Shown: in pieces, positions 9,203-17,949 of the stretch | Position numbering within the stretch: position 1 is the stretch's first letter | Layout: the number at the start of each line of letters is the position of its first letter | Source of the DNA: Candidatus Glomeribacter gigasporarum BEG34 | Lineage (GTDB): Bacteria; Pseudomonadota; Gammaproteobacteria; Burkholderiales; Burkholderiaceae | NCBI RefSeq assembly: GCF_000227585.1 | Contig: NZ_CAFB01000043.1 | Coordinates: 1-48,082, forward strand | DNA: 48,082 nt | Direction of reading: 5' to 3' | The notes under the pieces: generated by a model | What the model saw: only the letters and a program-made list of their open reading frames with translations | Databases searched by the model: none | Told to the model about the DNA's origin: nothing | Program-made: the position numbers and the translations under genes

Positions 9203-10807
9203 ATGCAGATCAAACAAAGCCTCTTTTATAAAGCGCTGGTTTTATTTGGGATACCGCTTACGGTTTCCGCGCAGTCGTTGACCGTGTGTACGGAGGGCAG
9301 TCCGGACGGTTTCGATGTGGTTCAATACAATTCCTTGATTACGACCAACGCATCGGCTGATCTGATCTTTAACGGCCTGGTGGCGCTCGATGAATCGACG
9401 GGCGCGGTGATTCCCGCGCTCGCCAGACGTTGGGAAGTCAGCGACGACGGACTCAGTTATACTTTTTATTTGCGTCCTGGCGTGCAATTCCAGACGACAC
9501 CCTATTTCAAACCAAGCCGGGCATTGAACGCGGATGATGTGGCGTTCAGCTTCAACCGGATGCTTAATCCAGATCATCCGTGGCATCGGGTACCCGCAGG
9601 CGGCGGATTTCCGCATGCGCAAGCGATGCAGTTGCCGCAACGGATCAAATCAATTGACAAGCTGGACGGGATGACCGTGCGCTTTTCGCTGAACGAACCG
9701 GCGGCGACTTTTCTGCCGATATTGACGATGGGTTTTGTGTCGATCTACTCAAAAGAATATGCGGATCAGTTATTCAAGGACAAACGCACGGCGGACATGA
9801 ATACCAAACCCGTCGGCACAGGCCCGTTCATGCTGCGCGGTTATCAGAAGGATGCGCTGATCCGCTACGATGCGAATCCGCATTATTGGGACGGACGCCC
9901 GAAGGTGGAGCGGCTGCTTTATGCGATTACGCCGGATGCCGCGGTGCGGATGCAGAAGCTAAAGGCGGGCGAGTGCCAGATTGTCTTGTCGCCGCGCCCG
10001 CAGGATGTGTTTGCGGTCAAGCAAGGCAAAGTTTCAAAAGAGATCAAAGCGGTCGAGACGCCGGCTTTTATGACCGCTTTTGTCGCGCTCAATACGCAGC
10101 GCATACCGCTTGACAACCCGAAAGTCCGTCAGGCGCTTAATCTTGCATTCGATCGCGAGACTTATCTGAAGGCTGTGTTTTATGGTACGGCAAGCCCGGC
10201 CTATCATCCGTATCCGCCGTCAACATGGAGTTATGCGAAAGGGATTCGGCCCTGGCCGTATGACCCTGAACAGGCAGCGAAGCTGCTGATCGAGGCAGGT
10301 TATCCCAAAGGCTTTGAAACGGCGATCTGGACGCGGCCGAGCGGCAGCGCGCTGAATCCAAATCCGAAGGTTGGCGCTGAGTTATTGCAGTCAGACTTGG
10401 CAAAGATTGGCGTGCGCGCAAAAGTGAAGATCGTTGAATGGGGCGAGCTCATCCGCCGCGCAAAACAGGGCGAACATGCGCTGTTATTTATGGGATGGAG
10501 CGGAGACAATGGCGATCCAGACAATTTTATGACGCCGCAATTCAGTTGCGCGGCGGTAAGGGCCGGAGTGAACTTTGCGCGTTTCTGTGACCCAAAACTG
10601 GACCAATTGATTCAGGAAGCGCGGACAAGCTCAGATCGGGCGCAGCGCACGCAAGCCTATCTTGATGCGCAGCAGATCATTCATGAACAGGCGCTTTGGA
10701 TACCGCTTGGACATCCCAATGCCGCCGCATTGATCCGCGGTACGGTGTCTGGTTATCGCGTCAGTCCATATGGCCGTCAGAACTTTGCAACGGTATTGAT
10801 CCGCTGA
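9203..10807 (+). CDS. ABC transporter substrate-binding protein, oligopeptide/dipeptide type (SBP family 5)
   Basis: This 534-residue periplasmic solute-binding protein has a signal peptide (MQIKQSLFYKALVLFGIPLTV, cleaved near SAQS). The mature protein opens LTVCTEGSPDGFDVVQYNS, the usual start of DppA-type proteins, and contains ALARRWEVSDDGLSYTFYLRPGV and KPVGTGPFMLRGY, both typical of family 5. The open frame extends upstream to 9161 only because it runs through the repeat; the ATG at 9203 is preceded by TGGGGGA. No permease or ATPase genes lie nearby, so the partner is elsewhere or missing. The ligand cannot be inferred; dipeptides, haem or glutathione are possible. Confidence 0.9.
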   Translation: MQIKQSLFYKALVLFGIPLTVSAQSLTVCTEGSPDGFDVVQYNSLITTNASADLIFNGLVALDESTGAVIPALARRWEVSDDGLSYTFYLRPGVQFQTTPYFKPSRALNADDVAFSFNRMLNPDHPWHRVPAGGGFPHAQAMQLPQRIKSIDKLDGMTVRFSLNEPAATFLPILTMGFVSIYSKEYADQLFKDKRTADMNTKPVGTGPFMLRGYQKDALIRYDANPHYWDGRPKVERLLYAITPDAAVRMQKLKAGECQIVLSPRPQDVFAVKQGKVSKEIKAVETPAFMTAFVALNTQRIPLDNPKVRQALNLAFDRETYLKAVFYGTASPAYHPYPPSTWSYAKGIRPWPYDPEQAAKLLIEAGYPKGFETAIWTRPSGSALNPNPKVGAELLQSDLAKIGVRAKVKIVEWGELIRRAKQGEHALLFMGWSGDNGDPDNFMTPQFSCAAVRAGVNFARFCDPKLDQLIQEARTSSDRAQRTQAYLDAQQIIHEQALWIPLGHPNAAALIRGTVSGYRVSPYGRQNFATVLIR

Positions 10808-10851
10808 AGGCGCAGCTTATTGCAAGCAAGGTCACGCATCGTTTTCCGAAC

Positions 10852-10957
10852 TATAGCCAAGCGCATTTAATTTGAGACAAGGAAGCAGCCGCGAAGACAG
10901 TATACAAATACGGCGAGTGGCGATGACACCGTATCAGATTAAATGCGCTTGGCTATA
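10852..10957 (+). repeat. 106-nt chimeric palindromic element, copy C
   Basis: The core (CGCGAAGACAGTAT ... ATACGGCGAG) is that of the main family, but the terminal arms are different: TATAGCCAAGCGCATTTAAT and its reverse complement, 20 nt and perfect. It lies between convergent genes. The length is not a multiple of three, unlike the other full copies. Confidence 0.85.
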
Positions 10958-10960
10958 ACG

Positions 10961-10977
10961 CACTGAAAAAATGCGCT
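10961..10977 (+). repeat. Partial element terminus at the waaF 3' end
   Basis: CACTGAAAAAATGCGCT resembles the right end of the main element. The waaF stop codon (reverse complement of 10976-10978) overlaps it, so the end of waaF runs into a remnant of the repeat. Confidence 0.5.
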
Positions 10978-12001
10978 AGCGCAACATATCATGCAAAGAT
11001 TCAAATACCTGTTCCGGCCTCAGTTCACGCAAACAATTCAAATGGCCCAGCGGGCACTCGCGCGCAAAACATGGGCTGCATTCAAGTTGCAGCCATTGCA
11101 CGCGCGCGGTGTTTGAAAGCGGCGGCGTATGACGCGGATCGCTGGACCCGTAGAGCGCGAGCAGCGGCCGGCGCAGTGCGGCAGCAATATGCATCAGCCC
11201 TGAATCATTGCTAATCACAGCGCTGGCATAGGCAATCAATGCACAGGCTTCATCCAGCGAGGTATGTCCGCATAGATTGCGGACGCGCGGCGCTCGTTCA
11301 GCAATCGCCTGCGCAAGCGGCGCGTCCTTTGATGAGCCAAGCGCAACAATGCAGGTCGTTGGAAATGCCTGAGCAATGCGTTGTGCAAGCATTGCAAAAT
11401 GTTCAGCCGGCCAGCGTTTTGCCGGTCCATATTCAGCGCCCGGGCAAAACACAATGAGCGGGGCTTGAGCTTCCAGCGAGAAACGCGCTAACACCTGAGT
11501 CTGTTCATCGAATGCGATTTCAAGGCGGGGAGCTGGCAGAGGATCCGGCAGCGGCGCGCCGGGCGCATATGCAAGTGCGGCGTAGCGCCGCACCATCGGC
11601 GGCCGTTCTTTTTTGCACGGATTTGGATGCCGACTATTCAATAGTCCGTGGCGATGCTCTCCGTGATAGCCAATACGTAATCCGATACCCGCAAACCACG
11701 GAATGACAGCGGATTTTGCTGAATTCGGCAATATATAGGCGGCGGCGTATTTCGCTGCGCGCAGCCTTTGCGCCGTTTGCCAACGGCGCCATAACTGCAG
11801 TTTGCGGCGCGCGAAATCGGTGAGATAGACGGTTTCGATTTCTGGCATCCGTTCAAGCACAGGCGCGACCCAGCGCGGCGCAATGGCATCGAGCCTCAAG
11901 CGGGGATACCGTGTTTTCAGCAGTGTAAAAAAGGGTTGCGCCATCAGCGCATCGCCGATCCAGTTGGGCGCGATGATCAGGGCGCGGTTGATTGTAGCCA
12001 C
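10976..12001 (-). CDS. waaF: ADP-heptose:LPS heptosyltransferase II
   Basis: This GT9-family glycosyltransferase adds the second heptose of the LPS inner core from ADP-heptose. The N-terminal RALIIAPNWIGDALMAQPFF is the family signature, and ISNDSGLMHIAAALRRPLLALYGSSDP is the C-terminal ADP-heptose-binding region. I set the start at GTG 12001 (341 residues) because orthologues begin just before RALIIAPNWIGD; a TTG at 12034 would add 11 residues. No clear ribosome-binding site is visible. It is divergent from the LRR gene at 12079 and works downstream of rfaE2. Confidence 0.93.
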   Translation of the reverse strand: MATINRALIIAPNWIGDALMAQPFFTLLKTRYPRLRLDAIAPRWVAPVLERMPEIETVYLTDFARRKLQLWRRWQTAQRLRAAKYAAAYILPNSAKSAVIPWFAGIGLRIGYHGEHRHGLLNSRHPNPCKKERPPMVRRYAALAYAPGAPLPDPLPAPRLEIAFDEQTQVLARFSLEAQAPLIVFCPGAEYGPAKRWPAEHFAMLAQRIAQAFPTTCIVALGSSKDAPLAQAIAERAPRVRNLCGHTSLDEACALIAYASAVISNDSGLMHIAAALRRPLLALYGSSDPRHTPPLSNTARVQWLQLECSPCFARECPLGHLNCLRELRPEQVFESLHDMLR

Positions 12002-12078
12002 TTCAGGGCTTTTACCTATACCTGCGTTGAGCAAAGCTTCATATCATGGACAGAACCGTACACACTGTGGAGATATCC

Positions 12079-12918
12079 ATGATTCCAAATATCGTAGTAA
12101 AGGCGAATATCATACCAGGCGTTGCCGGCACTCTAGAAATGCAGGCAGCGATTGAATACTGGAAAACGCAACAAAGACAGGAAGGTGTTTCTGATCGAGA
12201 CATTCGCATGGTAGAAGAGGCCATTCAGGATAGTTTGAATGGTGAAGATATGGATGATTTTGGAAGGCGATATTTTGTGCTCAATGCGTTTGCTCCAGAA
12301 AATTCTAGCGTACTTCAGATCGGCATTACCACATTGCCCGAAATATTCGGATTCGATGAATTTCAAGAAATTGAACATTTTGAAGTCCATTATGCCAAGA
12401 ATCTAAAAAAATTACCGATCTCTATGAGTTTAATGACGAAGATCAGACATTTTGAAATCAATTATTGCGGACTCGAAGAGATTGAGGGCGACTTGATCAG
12501 GAATAATCCAGACATTGGTTTTTTTAGTGTGCCAGAAAATAATCTTTCTACCATTCCACCAGAAATAAGCGATTTAAGAAATATAGAAACCCTGGATTTA
12601 TCTTATAATAAAATAAAGTTTCTCCCGGATGCGATAGGAAACCTGAGAAATACAGAGGCCTTAGACCCAGAGCTTAAATTGAATGATAATGAACTCTGTA
12701 CTTTACCGGTCTCAATTGAGATGTTGACAGAATGGTCCATCGCTTATCGGAACAATCCTTTTGAAATGCAAAACCCATTTGGTTGCATCCCGAGACATCA
12801 AGATTCAGGCAAAGCGCTCATCATTCAACTGTCTCAGTATAAAAACTATTTCAGGAGCCCTGAAGATGCGCAATGGCTCGATCTAACGATGCGTTTGATG
12901 CAAATAACCGGCGCTTGA
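12079..12918 (+). CDS. AT-rich leucine-rich-repeat protein, candidate effector
   Basis: This is a 279-residue protein. The ATG at 12079 has GGAG at 12069-12072, 6 nt upstream; an ATG at 12046 would also be in frame. Residues about 90-225 carry leucine-rich repeats, clearest in NNLSTIPPEISDLRNIETL followed by LSYNKIKFLPDAIGNLRNTEAL and LNDNELCTLPVSIEML, the spacing of bacterial LRR effectors of the YopM/SspH group. No E3-ligase (NEL) domain and no signal peptide are seen. The composition is AT-rich against its neighbours. An effector delivered to a host cell is an inference; a cytoplasmic scaffold is also possible. Confidence 0.8.
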   Translation: MIPNIVVKANIIPGVAGTLEMQAAIEYWKTQQRQEGVSDRDIRMVEEAIQDSLNGEDMDDFGRRYFVLNAFAPENSSVLQIGITTLPEIFGFDEFQEIEHFEVHYAKNLKKLPISMSLMTKIRHFEINYCGLEEIEGDLIRNNPDIGFFSVPENNLSTIPPEISDLRNIETLDLSYNKIKFLPDAIGNLRNTEALDPELKLNDNELCTLPVSIEMLTEWSIAYRNNPFEMQNPFGCIPRHQDSGKALIIQLSQYKNYFRSPEDAQWLDLTMRLMQITGA

Positions 12919-12966
12919 TGGCATAGTAAAACTCAACCGGATGATGCCAGCACTTTATTACACATA

Positions 12967-12997
12967 TTTCACTTTCCTCGATGCGCGATGCTAGAAT
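12967..12997 (+). promoter_or_regulatory. Probable sigma-70 promoter of ffs
   Basis: TAGAAT (12992-12997) is a good -10 box ending 4-5 nt before the 4.5S RNA. TTTCAC at 12967-12972 or TTCACT at 12968-12973 is a weak -35 with an 18-19 nt spacer. Confidence 0.5.
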
Positions 12998-13001
12998 ATA
13001 C

Positions 13002-13105
13002 GCGACGGGCCTCCTCGCATGGCGGCGCGGTTAACCGGGTCAGGTCGGGAACGAAGCAGCCACAGCCGTTTTCCGCTAGTGCCGAGGGTCCGGCTCGTCG
13101 CCCCT
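13002..13105 (+). ncRNA. ffs: 4.5S RNA of the signal recognition particle
   Basis: This is the small bacterial SRP RNA, which binds Ffh and FtsY for co-translational membrane targeting. The conserved apical domain is present as GGTCAGGTCGGGAACGAAGC followed by AGCC, and the opposite strand has GTGCCGAGG. The ends pair: GCGACGGGCC (13002-13011) with GGCTCGTCGC (13092-13101), 10 bp including one G-U. The exact 3' end is uncertain by a few nt. It sits directly before dnaX, as in other beta-proteobacteria. Confidence 0.95.
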
Positions 13106-13118
13106 GTTTTCTCTTTCC

Positions 13119-14426
13119 ATGACTTATCAAGTACTTGCGCGCAAGTGGCGGCCAAAAGACTTTGCCTCACTGGTTGGGCAAGCGCATGTGGTTAAGGCGC
13201 TCACGCATGCGCTTGAGCGGCAGCAACTGCACCATGCCTATCTGTTGAGCGGCACGCGCGGCGTTGGAAAAACCACATTAGCGCGCATTCTGACCAAGGC
13301 GCTCAATTGCGAGACGGGCATTAGCGCAACGCCATGCGGCCAATGTCAAACATGCGTTGAAATCGATGCGACGCGCTCGGTGGATTATATTGAAATGGAT
13401 GCCGCTTCCAACCGGAGCGTCGATGAAATGTCTGCATTGCTTGAGCGCGCGATCTACGCGCCGGTCGCCGCGCGCTTTCAGGTCTATATGATCGATGAAG
13501 CGCATATGCTGACGCATCACGCCTTTAACGCGATGCTGAAAACGCTTGAAGAGCCGCCGCCGCATCTCAAATTTATTTTGGCGACCACTGATCCCAAAAA
13601 AATTCCTGTCACCGTGCTATCGCGTTGTCTTCAATTCAATCTGAAGCAAATGCCGGCCGAGCAAATTTCTGCAGCGCTTGAAAAAATACTCGTCGCGGAA
13701 AATGTGCGTTTTGAGCCGCGCGCAGTCCATTTGCTGGCGCGCGCGGCACACGGCAGCATGCGCGATGCATTATCACTGACGGACCAGGCCATCGCGTATG
13801 CGGCGCGCGACTTAAGCCTTGCAGCGATCCGGGAGATGCTCGGCGCAGTGGAGCAGCGTTATTTGGTTCAGTTGCTCGATGCGGTTGTGGAACGCAACGG
13901 CGCCGCTGTGCTTGAGCTTGCAGATGAAATGGCAGCGCACAGTGTATCGTTTGCGCACGCGCTGCAAGATCTGGCGAGTCTGCTGCATCAGATTGCGTGG
14001 AGCCAATATGCGCCGGACTCCATTCCCGATGCCGAGGTGAATGGTGAAGAGATTCGCCGCTTTGCGGGCGTATTGCCGCCCGAAGAGGTGCAACTCTATT
14101 ATCAGATTGTCACGATTGGACGCAGTGAGCTGGGGCTGGCGCCGGACGAATACGCGGGTTTTACAATGACATTGCTCAGAATGCTTGCGTTTTGCGCTGT
14201 CGATGCCAATGATTGCCGCACGCCTCAAACAACGTCAAAAACAGAGGCACGCAGCGCCTCGCCCGCCCGTGCAGCGTTGGAGGTGTTAAATGGCGTGCGT
14301 TCCGTGGATGATCAAGCCGCTGTGCAACGCCAGCAGGACGCCGAGCGTGCGCTCAAGCAAGACCCTTTCGTCAAGCAACTCGCGCGCGACTTCGGCGCCA
14401 CGCTGATTCCAGGTTCGGTGCAGTGA
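13119..14426 (+). CDS. dnaX: DNA polymerase III subunit gamma/tau, compact form
   Basis: DnaX is the ATPase of the clamp loader. Walker A is GTRGVGKT (45-52), zinc cysteines are C64, C73, C76 and C79, Walker B is DEAH (126-129), and the SRC arginine-finger motif is 168-170. At 435 residues it is much shorter than Burkholderia tau proteins, which are usually well over 600. After the clamp-loader core (to about 365) only a short linker remains before the extreme C-terminal segment [19 protein letters not shown], which resembles the usual end of tau. An internal region, mostly the DnaB-binding domain IV, therefore seems lost. It lies between ffs and ybaB as expected. Confidence 0.95.
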   Translation: MTYQVLARKWRPKDFASLVGQAHVVKALTHALERQQLHHAYLLSGTRGVGKTTLARILTKALNCETGISATPCGQCQTCVEIDATRSVDYIEMDAASNRSVDEMSALLERAIYAPVAARFQVYMIDEAHMLTHHAFNAMLKTLEEPPPHLKFILATTDPKKIPVTVLSRCLQFNLKQMPAEQISAALEKILVAENVRFEPRAVHLLARAAHGSMRDALSLTDQAIAYAARDLSLAAIREMLGAVEQRYLVQLLDAVVERNGAAVLELADEMAAHSVSFAHALQDLASLLHQIAWSQYAPDSIPDAEVNGEEIRRFAGVLPPEEVQLYYQIVTIGRSELGLAPDEYAGFTMTLLRMLAFCAVDANDCRTPQTTSKTEARSASPARAALEVLNGVRSVDDQAAVQRQQDAERALKQDPFVKQLARDFGATLIPGSVQ

Positions 14427-14484
14427 TCGATCAGATCGCGCACAAGTTCTGAAAATACCTCAATCCTTAAGGAGTTTTGTCACG

Positions 14485-14808
14485 ATGAAAGGCCAACTGG
14501 CGGGCTTGATGAAACAAGCCCAGCAAATGCAGGAAGAAATGCAGAAAAAACAACAGAAGCTGGCGTTGATCGAAGTGGAGGGGACCGCGGGCGCGGGACT
14601 GGTGAAGGTCGTCATGAGCTGTAACCACGAGGTGCGGCGCGTATCCATCGACCCCAGTGTGCTGGACGAAGATAAAGAGATGCTTGAAGATCTGGTTGCC
14701 GCTGCGTTTAATGACGCGTTGCGCAAGGCCAGCGCAGCGGCTGAAGAGGAAATCGGCAGTATTGCGAGCGCGCTATCGCTGCCGTCGGGTTTTAAGTTGC
14801 CCTGCTGA
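14485..14808 (+). CDS. ybaB: YbaB/EbfC nucleoid-associated protein
   Basis: This 107-residue DNA-binding protein forms dimers that coat the nucleoid. [20 protein letters not shown] is the family N-terminus and [21 protein letters not shown] the central signature. A ribosome-binding site AAGGAG lies near 14467, about 12 nt upstream. It follows dnaX after 58 nt. The usual next gene, recR, is missing here; the glycan cluster begins on the other strand 54 nt downstream. Confidence 0.95.
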   Translation: MKGQLAGLMKQAQQMQEEMQKKQQKLALIEVEGTAGAGLVKVVMSCNHEVRRVSIDPSVLDEDKEMLEDLVAAAFNDALRKASAAAEEEIGSIASALSLPSGFKLPC

Positions 14809-14862
14809 GCGGGTGATGCGCGTTAGGCTTTGATCTCCTGATTCTGAGGTCCGGAATTGAGT

Positions 14863-15987
14863 TTAAAGTACGCCAATTTGAATCATGACTTGCCTGAACA
14901 GCGTTTGATTACTGAGGGAACCTCTTCTGCGATATTCAAAGAGCGTCTGTTCTTTAAACGGATATTGCAGAATATCAAACATCAATGCGAGTTGCGCCAA
15001 GTCGACCATTTCACGATAGTACAAATCGCGTTTTAGAAACGGGGCATGACATATCATGACCAAAGGTATTCCGAATGAGTGAGGATTACTACTGGATTCC
15101 AGAATTTTTCTGAGGAAATCGATAAATACCAGCCGTATCATCTCGATACTAATTTTTCGGTTATTTATAAAAGTCTTCTTGATCGGATAAAAATATACAT
15201 CGCACAGCAAATAAAAAAATGGATAATACTGTATAGCACCTGAAGACTCAAAAAAGGATATCAAATCATTGATGACTTTTTCTTTTGAGTAGAGTATATC
15301 GATACTGCGGGCTGATTTATATAACACCCTGCTGAAATAGCATTCTCCTTTCCGAATAACATAAAGACGGGAATTATAGGGTTTATACTTTTCCCAATAT
15401 TGTTTAACTTCTTGTTGACAAAAAACTTTTGTATCAATATCAATAAAAAAAGAAGAAATATGACGGTGATAATCTGTATTTTCGCAGAGTCCAATAACGT
15501 CAGACCTGGATGCGAAAAAAATTTTTTCAAATGCCCCAGTGTCACCCATTGGAAAAAATATACTGTCATTAATGAGTAAAACGCGCTGGTATTCAGAAAT
15601 CCTATCGAATCCTACTTTGAGAATCGCATCTTTGTATGAGCCAAAATCTCTTCCGACATTTTGGCGCATTATCCGGAAACGGCAGCGCTGGTCGAGATAG
15701 TCTTGATCCGCTTGTCTCAGTTCGTGCGGGACGGCAACCGCAACATCATATCCCAGCTTGATTAAATAATCGAGTTGAGACTCTATAAATACTGAAAGAT
15801 CGCTCAATTGATAAATAGAAAAGATCGCCAGACGGTTGGATTTTTTTTCTCCAAGAACGATCAGGTGGGATTTCTTCCAATAGTCTCGAAGCCAATAGAC
15901 CAATCGATCTTGAACGGCACAGAGTAGTCTATGAATGCCACTGAAATAAATAAGCTGAGCAAAGCGTTTAGAAATAAGTTTATGCAT
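14863..15987 (-). CDS. RgpF-like polysaccharide biosynthesis protein (rhamnan synthesis F family)
   Basis: This AT-rich gene encodes 374 residues. The segment MRQNVGRDFGSYKDAIL and the following YQRVLLINDSIFFPMGD are hallmarks of the rhamnan-synthesis protein F family, which is found in polysaccharide clusters and is thought to act as glycosyltransferases. LAIFSIYQLSDLSVFIESQLDYL matches the start of that domain. No membrane segment is obvious. It is the last gene of the glycan operon, 28 nt after the ABC ATPase. The exact sugar transferred cannot be told. Confidence 0.8.
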   Translation of the reverse strand: MHKLISKRFAQLIYFSGIHRLLCAVQDRLVYWLRDYWKKSHLIVLGEKKSNRLAIFSIYQLSDLSVFIESQLDYLIKLGYDVAVAVPHELRQADQDYLDQRCRFRIMRQNVGRDFGSYKDAILKVGFDRISEYQRVLLINDSIFFPMGDTGAFEKIFFASRSDVIGLCENTDYHRHISSFFIDIDTKVFCQQEVKQYWEKYKPYNSRLYVIRKGECYFSRVLYKSARSIDILYSKEKVINDLISFFESSGAIQYYPFFYLLCDVYFYPIKKTFINNRKISIEMIRLVFIDFLRKILESSSNPHSFGIPLVMICHAPFLKRDLYYREMVDLAQLALMFDILQYPFKEQTLFEYRRRGSLSNQTLFRQVMIQIGVL

Positions 15988-16015
15988 AGGTTATAGAATT
16001 CCTAAAATAAAAAAA

Positions 16016-16729
16016 CTATAAACACCGGTCCGAAACGATTCGCCCCCGCTCCAACGTGATCACCCGATTACAAATTTGATGGATCAATTCCTCCTGATGT
16101 GAGGCCAACACAAGAATCTTGGCTTTCTGGATGATTTTCTGTAATTTCTGGCCCGCTTTTTCCTTGAATTCAGCATCGCCCACCGAAAGCCATTCATCCA
16201 TCAGTAATATATCCGCTTCAATTGAAGTGGAAATGGCAAAGCCTAAACGCATCCGCATTCCGGTCGAATACGTCCGAATCGGCAAATGCAGATATTCTCC
16301 CAACCCGCTCTCTTCAGCAATGAGTTCCACTTTAGACTGCATCTGTTTGGGGGGAACGCCAAGGTAGACGCCCCTTAACAGAATATTTTCATAACCGCTC
16401 GCTTCATCGTCCATTCCCAGAGAAATATCAAGCAGAGCAGCCACCTGGCCCTCGACACAGACCTGCCCGCCTGTGGGTAAGTAAACACCTGCCAGTACTT
16501 TAAGCAAGGTGCTTTTTCCTGAGCCATTATGCCCCAGTAAGCCGAGACGGCAGCCGGCCTTCACATCGAGGGAAATATCATCGAGTGCTTTGACTACCGT
16601 GATTTTCTCCGACAGTGTCGAGATTTTTCCGCCGGTACCCAGATTCAGCAGAGATTTTTTCAAAGAACGGTGGGTTGCGCCGTAAATTGGAAAATCGATT
16701 TGCAGCCGCTTGATATGGATCCTTGCCAT
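16016..16729 (-). CDS. Polysaccharide ABC exporter, ATP-binding protein (Wzt/KpsT type)
   Basis: This is the 237-residue ATPase of an ABC-2 glycan exporter. Walker A is GHNGSGKST (66-74), the signature is YSTGMRMRLGF (around 154-164) and Walker B is DILLMDE (173-179). GLLGHNGSGKS and STGMRMR are diagnostic for the O-antigen/teichoic-acid/capsule exporter subfamily. The extra C-terminal carbohydrate-binding domain of some Wzt proteins is absent, so chain-end recognition through it is unlikely. I chose the ATG at 16729; a TTG at 16753 would overlap the permease. It is translated just after the permease, with which it must pair. Confidence 0.92.
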   Translation of the reverse strand: MARIHIKRLQIDFPIYGATHRSLKKSLLNLGTGGKISTLSEKITVVKALDDISLDVKAGCRLGLLGHNGSGKSTLLKVLAGVYLPTGGQVCVEGQVAALLDISLGMDDEASGYENILLRGVYLGVPPKQMQSKVELIAEESGLGEYLHLPIRTYSTGMRMRLGFAISTSIEADILLMDEWLSVGDAEFKEKAGQKLQKIIQKAKILVLASHQEELIHQICNRVITLERGRIVSDRCL

Positions 16730-16743
16730 TTTTAGAATATGAG

Positions 16744-17538
16744 TTATAACCAATAAGTAATGCGTGCACGATATTTAAGAAACAGAAACGCAGAGGTTAA
16801 AATAGATATTGCCGTACAAAGGAGAGCGCCATTCCACAGGTCGAAAGTGATTGTCAGGCCAAATAATGGCCGCCGAACGGTCTCCATTAAATAAAAAATC
16901 GGATTAATCCTAACAATAAGGGATTGGGCGCCATGTTCCAGTATCTCGGTCTTCCAGAGAATGGGCGATAGAAAGAAGAGGATCTGGAGCATGGAAGAGA
17001 TGAGCTGTACCATGTCTCGATACCGTGTGCATAGAATACCAACGGCAACGGATATTGACAGTAAAAAAAGTAGGAAAATAAAAAAGGCGGGCAAAAAGTA
17101 AATGAGATTCAGAGAAAATTTGAAACCGAATATCATGAAAGCAATCAGAATAATCAGTGCATTATGTAAAAGAATAATGACATGACGGGTCAAAATCCGT
17201 AGTACACAGGAAAGTAATGGAATCCGCGTTTGCTTTAGAATATTTTCGAACTGCGTAAAAGCCGTTGCAGATTCATTGATTTGACCTGAGAAAAAAATCC
17301 AGAAAATATAGCTGACAGCGAAATTTGGTAAATAGTCAGAAATCGTATGTTTAAAAATCCCGGCATATAAAATGCCCATTGCGGCAACCAGAATCCCCGT
17401 GCTGATGGTGAGCCACCAGGGCCCTAGAGCCGACCTTCGATAACGCAGCTTGATATCCTGCAATCCCGTCCATAACCAGAGCTGGGTATGAGAAAACGAC
17501 TCCCGAATATCATGGACAGCAAAGAGGAATGAATTCAT
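16744..17538 (-). CDS. Polysaccharide ABC exporter, permease (Wzm/KpsM type)
   Basis: This 264-residue ABC-2 membrane protein has six predicted membrane segments. The N-terminal WTGLQDIKLRYRRSALGPWW is the classic amphipathic motif of Wzm/KpsM/TagG permeases. It forms the channel for lipid-linked polysaccharide with the ATPase encoded just downstream. Its stop at 16744-16746 lies 14 nt before the ATPase ATG. It is AT-rich like the rest of this part of the operon. Confidence 0.92.
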   Translation of the reverse strand: MNSFLFAVHDIRESFSHTQLWLWTGLQDIKLRYRRSALGPWWLTISTGILVAAMGILYAGIFKHTISDYLPNFAVSYIFWIFFSGQINESATAFTQFENILKQTRIPLLSCVLRILTRHVIILLHNALIILIAFMIFGFKFSLNLIYFLPAFFIFLLFLLSISVAVGILCTRYRDMVQLISSMLQILFFLSPILWKTEILEHGAQSLIVRINPIFYLMETVRRPLFGLTITFDLWNGALLCTAISILTSAFLFLKYRARITYWL

Positions 17539-17547
17539 ATAAATGTT

Positions 17548-17949
17548 CTAGCGGAAACTCCAATATTTGTGACCGAGATAGCTGGTGAATACAGACAGCC
17601 CAATGCCGGCCGCATGCGATATCTCATGAATCAATGCAGTAATATGAAACGCTGGCAAGAGGTAATACGCAAATCCCATACTGATGAGCCAAGTTTGAAT
17701 GATCGTAATGAGATTGACCAAACAGAACAAGAATATCGAGTGAAGAAAATTTTGCTGACTGTGCTTGAAAACGAATACTTTGGTTAAACTGAAAGCGATT
17801 GCCATTCCAGCGAAATGGGAAAGAAGTATGGACGTTGAAAAGCTGAACCAGAGATTGAACAAAATGCGCGCGCCAAAATTAACCGTTGTCGCAGTACCAC
17901 CCATCAGTAAATAGATTAAGAACTGCTTTGAAAAAAAATGCCGGATCAT
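17548..17949 (-). CDS. GtrA-like family membrane protein
   Basis: This 133-residue protein has four hydrophobic segments. FLIYLLMGGTATTVNFGARIL near the start matches the GtrA-like family, whose members are thought to flip polyprenyl-linked sugars across the inner membrane. Its ATG overlaps the stop of the oxidoreductase gene by 4 nt (ATGA, 17946-17949), so translation is coupled. It may move a polyprenyl-phosphoryl sugar, possibly the arabinose donor made by the upstream enzymes, to periplasmic transferases; that is inference. Confidence 0.85.
   Translation of the reverse strand: MIRHFFSKQFLIYLLMGGTATTVNFGARILFNLWFSFSTSILLSHFAGMAIAFSLTKVFVFKHSQQNFLHSIFLFCLVNLITIIQTWLISMGFAYYLLPAFHITALIHEISHAAGIGLSVFTSYLGHKYWSFR

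Noticed and set aside
13592-13610. A-run in dnaX (CCCAAAAAAATT) as programmed frameshift site
   Set aside because: It encodes the conserved DPKKIPV of the core ATPase domain near residue 160; the programmed site in other species lies near codon 430. Frame remains open and the family sequence continues.
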